This document shows, piece by piece, positions 59,814 to 64,000 of a stretch of 64,000 nucleotides of DNA. Origin of the DNA: Myxococcales bacterium (lineage in GTDB: Bacteria; Myxococcota_A; Polyangia; GCA-2747355). The stretch lies in contig JAGQIK010000253.1 in NCBI GenBank assembly GCA_020431405.1, forward strand, positions 1-64,000, written 5' to 3'. The notes beneath the pieces are model-generated. The model was not told where the DNA came from and made no database searches. It saw nothing but the letters and a program-made list of their open reading frames with translations. Positions within the stretch are counted from its first letter, which is position 1. Every line of letters starts with the position of its first letter. The position numbers and the translations under genes are program-made.

Positions 59814-60089
59814 CCAACTCCCCAGTGAGATCTCGAGCCAGTGAGCGGCCTCGGGGAGTGCAGGATGCGTACCGCCGCGTATATAGAGAGAACTTGGCCA
59901 TCGAGCCCCCCGCGCACGGTGAGGCGAGTCACCGATCGCGGTGGGAGGCCCCCAGGCGCCACGCCGCGGCGTGGCTAGCCGGCAAGGCCAACGGCACTAG
60001 CCACTCGGTGACCTGCTAGGCCGCTTGAAATCCGAGGACTTTTCGGCGCGCTCGTTCGGCGCGGTCCTTGCTCTTCAAGCCGTCGAACC
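59814..60089. promoter_or_regulatory. Divergent promoter region of the RiPP-like cluster and methyltransferase gene
   Basis: The 276 bases separate divergent genes. A local AT patch at 59879-59888 (TATATAGAG on the plus strand) gives TATATA on the minus strand, a plausible -10 for the cluster. No clear -35 is seen, and no repeat or structured element stands out. Open frames here are short and Arg-rich. Confidence 0.35.
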
Positions 60090-61307
60090 ATGCGCCACCG
60101 CATCGCCACCAAGACCGCCGTGCTCGTCGCGGCGCTGCTGCTGCTCGGGGGGCTTGCCCGACCGAGCTGGGCCGACAAGGGCGGCCGCCGCCGCTTCAGC
60201 AGCAAAGAGATGCGCATCGCCAATTTGACCTCGCGCTCGCACGGCGCGGTCGGCAAGAACGCGATCACGCCGCGCGTGGTGCGGCAGGGGCTGGCCAAGC
60301 AAGAGACGGTGCTCGACTTCGGCGCCGGCCGCGACGCGCTGCACGCGCAGACGCTGCGCTCGCTCGGCTACAAGGTCACCGCCCACGAGTTCGGCGACAA
60401 CGCCGTGCCCGGTGTGCACGATCCCAAGGCGCTCGAGCGCCGCTACGACGTCGTCTACGCCTCGAATGTGCTCAACGTGCAGTCGTCGCGCGGCATGCTC
60501 GACCGCACCCTGGCGCAGATCGCGGGCACGGTGAAACCGGGTGGGCGCTTCGTGGGCAACTACCCCGGCTCGCCGCGCAAGTCGGGCCTCAAGCCGTCGC
60601 AGGTCAAGAGCCTGCTGCTCAAGCACTTCGGCGAGGTGCGCCGGGTGGCCGGAACCTCCGGCGCGCCCGTCTGGGAGGCGCGACAGCCGAAGCAGAAGCA
60701 GCAGCAGCAAGCGACCACGCCGAAGGCGCGCTCCTCGCGCGAGGGCACGCCGGGCAAGCGCACGTCGAGCAAGCGCACGTCGAGCAAGCGCACGTCCAGC
60801 AAGCGCACGTCGCGCCGCGGCGCCGAGGAGATCGTCGTCACCACGACCAAAGGCACGCGCATCTACCGCGACCGCGAGAACGGCGTGGGCAAGCGCATGG
60901 GCCAGGATCTCTACGTGCACCGCCAGTACGCCAGCCAGGTCGTGCCGGGGGTGCTGCTGGCGGCCGCGCGCTCGCAGCTGCCGGCGGATTTCCGCTACAC
61001 CATCGTCAAGTACAACGCCAAGACCAAGACCATCTCGTTCATCAGCTCGCCGGACTGGGACAAGGCAGCGGAGCCCAGCGTGGGCACGGCCTACACGGTG
61101 CACGTCGATGGGCGCGTCAAGAAGACGGCGGCCGCCGGCAAGATCTATCACCACAAGTGGCTCTTCGTGCGCGACAGCTACAAGGGCTTCAACGTCGCCG
61201 CCTCCGTACGGCGCTCGCGCGCCTGGCTGGCGCTCGACAACATCGACTTCGCGCGCATCCAGAGCGCCGAGTACTGGAAGAAGAACGTCGTCTCTCGCCT
61301 GCGTTAG
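60090..61307 (+). CDS. Exported SAM-methyltransferase-like protein with KRTSS repeats
   Basis: A 405-residue protein. Residues 1-28 form a signal peptide (LLLLGGLARPSWADK). Residues 55-190 look like a class I methyltransferase: VLDFGAGRDALHAQTLRS is motif I with the Gly-rich SAM loop, YDVVYASNVLNVQSS is motif IV, and GTVKPGGRFVGNYPG is motif V/VI. A Gln/Lys spacer and four KRTSS units (about 223-242) lead to a C-terminal beta-rich domain (about 245-405) with KYNAKTKTISFISSPD. SAM is not expected outside the cytoplasm, so either the signal is an anchor or the domain binds something else. It is divergent from the RiPP-like cluster. Confidence 0.68.
   Translation: MRHRIATKTAVLVAALLLLGGLARPSWADKGGRRRFSSKEMRIANLTSRSHGAVGKNAITPRVVRQGLAKQETVLDFGAGRDALHAQTLRSLGYKVTAHEFGDNAVPGVHDPKALERRYDVVYASNVLNVQSSRGMLDRTLAQIAGTVKPGGRFVGNYPGSPRKSGLKPSQVKSLLLKHFGEVRRVAGTSGAPVWEARQPKQKQQQQATTPKARSSREGTPGKRTSSKRTSSKRTSSKRTSRRGAEEIVVTTTKGTRIYRDRENGVGKRMGQDLYVHRQYASQVVPGVLLAAARSQLPADFRYTIVKYNAKTKTISFISSPDWDKAAEPSVGTAYTVHVDGRVKKTAAAGKIYHHKWLFVRDSYKGFNVAASVRRSRAWLALDNIDFARIQSAEYWKKNVVSRLR
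60756..60812 (+). repeat. Four 15-bp tandem units encoding KRTSS
   Basis: AAGCGCACGTCGAGC occurs twice perfectly. A third copy (one base changed) and a partial fourth copy follow, all within the exported methyltransferase-like gene. The encoded segment is strongly basic. Confidence 0.9.
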
Positions 61308-61373
61308 GGAGAACCTAGCGACCTGCCGCCGTAAGACGCTGAGGACTCGACCCCTCCAACCTGGCAGGTACCC

Positions 61374-62177
61374 ATGAGCGAAACGGCTCCCGCCGCCGAC
61401 GCGGGCAAGCTCCCGATCAGCGTCATCGCGCGCATCGTGATGGCCGCGCTGATCGTCAGCGCGATCTCGATCTTCCTCGGCTACACCTGGCTTGCTGGCA
61501 AGACGTCGCGGGCGATCGACCACGTGGTGCTCGGCACGCTGCTGGCCGGGCCGCTGCTGGCCGTCATCGGCCTCGTGCGGCGCACCAGCTGGGGGCGCTG
61601 GTTTGGGCTCGGCACGTCGTTCGCCGGCCTGTCGATCCTCGGCGCCGTCGTTCTGGTGCAGCGCCACCGCCTCGAGGGCCTTACCGACTGGCGGCTGCTC
61701 GCCACCGCCGGCGGCTTTCTGCTGCTCGGCCTGTGTCTCGTCGGGCGCACCATGGCCGAGCAGTTCGAGTTTCGCGCCAACTCGCGCGGCGCCTGGCAGG
61801 GCCTGCGTCGCGAGCGCCAGGCGCGGGTGCTCAACCTCGTCCCGATCCTCGCGCTCTCGGCGACGCCGATGCTCGTCTCGGTGATGACGGGCCTCGGCGG
61901 CAGTGTCGCGCGCTCGGTCTTGGCCGGCGTGGCGCTGCTCGTCACGGCCACCGGCGTGGGGCTGCTGCTGGCCCAACGCACGGCCGGCATGCTGCTGCTC
62001 ATCGCCGCCGGCGTGATCAACGCCGTGCTGGCGGTGCAGATGATCTCGGCGACCAATCTCTACTTTCTGACCTCGGTGATGTGGACCATGGGCTACGCCC
62101 TGATCCCCGCCGCCATCGGCGGCCTGCTCGGCATCGTCGCGCTGGCGCGACCGGTGGTGCGCTCGCTGCGCAGCTGA
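61374..62177 (+). CDS. Polytopic membrane protein of unknown function
   Basis: A 267-residue protein with about eight predicted hydrophobic helices across residues 17-260. A long cytosolic loop, RTMAEQFEFRANSRGAWQG, sits between the fourth and fifth helix. No charged residues typical of a transporter pocket are obvious, and I recognise no family. The spacing (66 bases after the methyltransferase-like gene, same strand) allows co-transcription. Confidence 0.6.
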   Translation: MSETAPAADAGKLPISVIARIVMAALIVSAISIFLGYTWLAGKTSRAIDHVVLGTLLAGPLLAVIGLVRRTSWGRWFGLGTSFAGLSILGAVVLVQRHRLEGLTDWRLLATAGGFLLLGLCLVGRTMAEQFEFRANSRGAWQGLRRERQARVLNLVPILALSATPMLVSVMTGLGGSVARSVLAGVALLVTATGVGLLLAQRTAGMLLLIAAGVINAVLAVQMISATNLYFLTSVMWTMGYALIPAAIGGLLGIVALARPVVRSLRS

Positions 62178-62210
62178 GCGTAGCCGCGCGCCGGGCGTCG
62201 CCTTGCGCCG

Positions 62211-63170
62211 CTAGAAGTGAATGTCGAAGGCGGCGCGGAAGCCGATCTTGATCATGTTGAGGGCGTCGCCGCCGTCGCGCATGAAGATGCGCTCGAAGGC
62301 CACGCCGAAGACAGCGCCTGGAAAGAAGCCGCCCGGAAAGAGCCACGGCTGGCGTGACACGCGCGCGCCGAAGGCGAGGCCCACGTGCATGCCCGGCTGC
62401 AGCGTGCCGTCGTCTTCGGTGAAGCGAAACAGGTAGCCTGCCTCGAGCTCGACGTACGCGTTGGTGAGGCGGATTCGGCTCACCAGCGGCACCATCGAGT
62501 CGAAGGCGATGATCAGCGACGAGCGTCCGCCGTCGGGGTTGCGTGGGAACGCGGCGCTGCCGCCGAACTCGAAGCCCGTCATCAGCGTCAGCCGCGTGCC
62601 GAAGGAGCGCCCGAACAGCGCGCGTGCCGCGCCGCCGAAGCTGATGTCGTTGCGGCCAGCCTGGTTGATCCCGATCGCCTTGCCGCCGGCGCCGAAGGAA
62701 AACAGGAAGCGGTTGTCGGCGATCTGCCGCCCGCGAAAGTACGGTCGCTGCGGCTCGATGTAGAACGGGCAGTCTTGTTTGGCGTCGAGCAGGGCTTGCT
62801 TGTAGACCAGGCGGATGCGGTGCTCGACGAGCAGGTCCGAGATCTTGGCGAGTCGCTTACCGCGCGCGCGCCAGGCCTTCTCCGGTGGGCCGCCGAGCTG
62901 CGAGATGCGCTGCTCGAGCCACGGGCCGAGACGCTCGCGCTCGGCCGGCGCGACGCGGCACAGCGACATCATCGCGCGCGGCATGATCTTGTGCACCTCG
63001 TCGCGGTCCACGCGCCAGCCGGTGGTCTCGGCGATGGTGACCAAGCGGCGCAGGTCGCGATAGAGGTTGGCCGAGCTGGCGTCGGGCGGCAGCGTGCGTG
63101 CGCAGGCGGCGAGCGCGGTGATCGTGCAGACGGCGGCGAACGCCGGGGCGAGTCTGGCCATGCAGAGCAT
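62211..63170 (-). CDS. Outer-membrane barrel-like lipoprotein
   Basis: A 319-residue protein. The lipobox is LAAC near residue 22; a second ATG three codons in is equally possible. The N-terminal 130 residues are helical with Arg/Leu pairs. From about 145 the protein alternates strands with aromatic ends (DNRFLFSFGAGGKAIG, NDISFGGAARALFG, LTLMTGFEFGGSAAF, YVELEAGYLFRF, HVGLAFGARV). It ends in Phe (AAFDIHF), as outer-membrane beta-barrels do. It sits eight bases downstream of the secretin gene on the same strand, so it may serve the secretion system. Confidence 0.65.
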   Translation of the reverse strand: MLCMARLAPAFAAVCTITALAACARTLPPDASSANLYRDLRRLVTIAETTGWRVDRDEVHKIMPRAMMSLCRVAPAERERLGPWLEQRISQLGGPPEKAWRARGKRLAKISDLLVEHRIRLVYKQALLDAKQDCPFYIEPQRPYFRGRQIADNRFLFSFGAGGKAIGINQAGRNDISFGGAARALFGRSFGTRLTLMTGFEFGGSAAFPRNPDGGRSSLIIAFDSMVPLVSRIRLTNAYVELEAGYLFRFTEDDGTLQPGMHVGLAFGARVSRQPWLFPGGFFPGAVFGVAFERIFMRDGGDALNMIKIGFRAAFDIHF

Positions 63171-63178
63171 GGCCGTGT

Positions 63179-64000
63179 TTAGCGTGACGCGGCGGCCTTG
63201 GCCACGCCGTCGCCGGCTTTGCGTTCGGCCGCGGCGCGCTCGGCCTCGCGGCTGACGCGCGCGATCTCGCCGAGCAGCCCGCGGCGCCCAGTGAAGTCGA
63301 CCATGCCGAGCAGCCGCCGGTCGCGGCCGTGCTTGGTGGCGTAGCGCCGCACGAACTCGCGCCGCTGCTTCATCTTGCGGCGCAGGATGCGCTGCAGGTC
63401 GCTCGGCTTGCGGATGATGTAGGGAGTCAGGACGAGCATCAGGTTCGACTTTTCGCGGATCGTGCGGCGGCTGCGAAAGAGCATGCCGAGCAGCGGGATG
63501 TCGCCGAGCAGCGGCACCTTGCTGGTGGTGATCGACTCGCGCTCGCGCATCAGGCCGCCGATGACGACGGTGTGCTGGTCTTTGACCACCACCGTCGACT
63601 TGACGGTGCGCTTGCGCGTGCGCGCGCCGAGGCCGCCGAAGTCTTCGGCGGCGATGTCGGAGGCCTCCTGCGCGATCTTGAGACGCACGCTGTCGCCTTC
63701 GCCGATGGTCGGCGTGACGGTGAGCTTGAGGCCCACGTCCTGGCGCACCACCGGCTGCACCAGCGCGAGCAGGTTGAGGCCCGACTGGTCGGTGCCGCTG
63801 CTGGCGGCGCTGGGCGGTATCGGCGGCGCGCCGCTGCGCAGCGGGATGTTCTCGCCGATCAGGATCTCGGCTTCCTGGTTGTCGCTGGTCAGCAGCTGCG
63901 GCGACGACAGCACGTTGAGATCGCCGGTGGTCTGCATGGCGCGAAAGATCACGCCGAAGGCGGGGATGTTGTTGGTCAAGCCGAGCGCCTTGCCCGAGCC
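63179..64000 (-). CDS. gspD: Secretin (type II secretion GspD-like), C-terminal part, cut by window end
   Basis: The frame stays open to the right edge, so about 273 C-terminal residues are seen and the start lies outside. The secretin core is clear: IPAFGVIFRAMQTTGDLNVL, SSPQLLTSDNQEAEILIGEN, LKLTVTPTIGEGDSVRLKI, VVKDQHTVVIGGLMRERES and KVPLLGDIPLLGMLFR with NLMLVLTPYII at the end of the barrel. Beyond is an Arg/Lys-rich C-terminal extension of about 60 residues. It forms the outer-membrane gate of a type II system. PilQ-type secretins are the alternative, but VPLLGDIPLLG with the GG/EN blocks favours GspD. Confidence 0.88.
   Translation of the reverse strand, partial: GSGKALGLTNNIPAFGVIFRAMQTTGDLNVLSSPQLLTSDNQEAEILIGENIPLRSGAPPIPPSAASSGTDQSGLNLLALVQPVVRQDVGLKLTVTPTIGEGDSVRLKIAQEASDIAAEDFGGLGARTRKRTVKSTVVVKDQHTVVIGGLMRERESITTSKVPLLGDIPLLGMLFRSRRTIREKSNLMLVLTPYIIRKPSDLQRILRRKMKQRREFVRRYATKHGRDRRLLGMVDFTGRRGLLGEIARVSREAERAAAERKAGDGVAKAAASR

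Noticed and set aside
59524-60019. Small frames near the promoter of the RiPP-like cluster as a second precursor peptide
   Set aside because: They lack a Gly-Gly leader and are Arg-rich throughout; none has a plausible ribosome site.

Overview
The window is a very GC-rich, densely coded bacterial chromosome segment. Many exported proteins have lipobox signals followed by low-complexity Asp/Ser/Pro/Asn linkers, and one has a MYXO-CTERM-like tail. There are also AgmX/PglI-like C-terminal modules, a Ser/Thr kinase fused to other domains, an FHA-sigma54 activator, caspase-like and TIGR02996-type proteins. Together these point to a deltaproteobacterial/Myxococcota-like organism. That assignment is inference from gene style; no rRNA, tRNA, CRISPR array or phage was seen.

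Layout. 1-7.6 kb: AraC regulator, stand-alone E2-type acyltransferase domain, beta-propeller protein, an exported P-loop NTPase, a MYXO-CTERM-like lipoprotein and a Tat amidohydrolase. 7.6-16.5 kb: TIGR02996 protein, a divergent AraC/SDR pair of different base composition, aldo/keto reductase, long acyl-CoA dehydrogenase and a secreted EEP-fold phosphohydrolase. 16.7-22.3 kb: a two-gene alpha-2-macroglobulin without thioester, followed by a 159-bp MITE-like palindromic element. 22.3-31.6 kb: FHA-sigma54 activator, YkuD L,D-transpeptidase, kinase-Sel1-AgmX fusion, poly-Asn lipoprotein, nuclease lipoprotein and a kinase-like remnant. 32.2-38.3 kb: His-rich Spy/CpxP-like protein, then the operon betA-betB-HAD phosphatase-OPA transporter, which suggests making glycine betaine from an imported choline phosphate ester. 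38.3-44.3 kb: FHA protein, then an exported ATP-grasp ligase and its partner lipoprotein enclosed by 61/62-bp inverted repeats (about 89% identical), then an FG-GAP lipoprotein. 44.4-48.5 kb: a tightly overlapping operon of ECF sigma factor, zinc-finger anti-sigma, membrane caspase with an EF-hand, and Cys-rich lipoprotein. 48.7 kb: RRM RNA-binding protein with a strong terminator.

49.1-59.8 kb is the most interesting part: eight same-strand genes that look like an undescribed RiPP-like secretion system. A short leader ending in Gly-Gly precedes a Gly/Tyr-rich, five-Cys core. The neighbours are a C39-peptidase ABC exporter, a GAF-HlyD adaptor, a second lipoprotein adaptor, a TolC-type channel, a SufS-like PLP enzyme, a HemN-like protein that has lost all three cluster cysteines, and a class-I glutamine-amidotransferase-like protein without its nucleophile. 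60-64 kb: an exported methyltransferase-like protein, a polytopic membrane protein, an outer-membrane barrel-like lipoprotein and the 3' part of a secretin (GspD-like) gene cut by the window edge.

Recurring themes are start/stop overlaps of four bases (ATGA/GTGA) inside operons, signal peptides on enzymes that are normally cytosolic (ATP-grasp, P-loop kinase, SAM methyltransferase), and in-frame simple-sequence repeats confined to linkers and tails.
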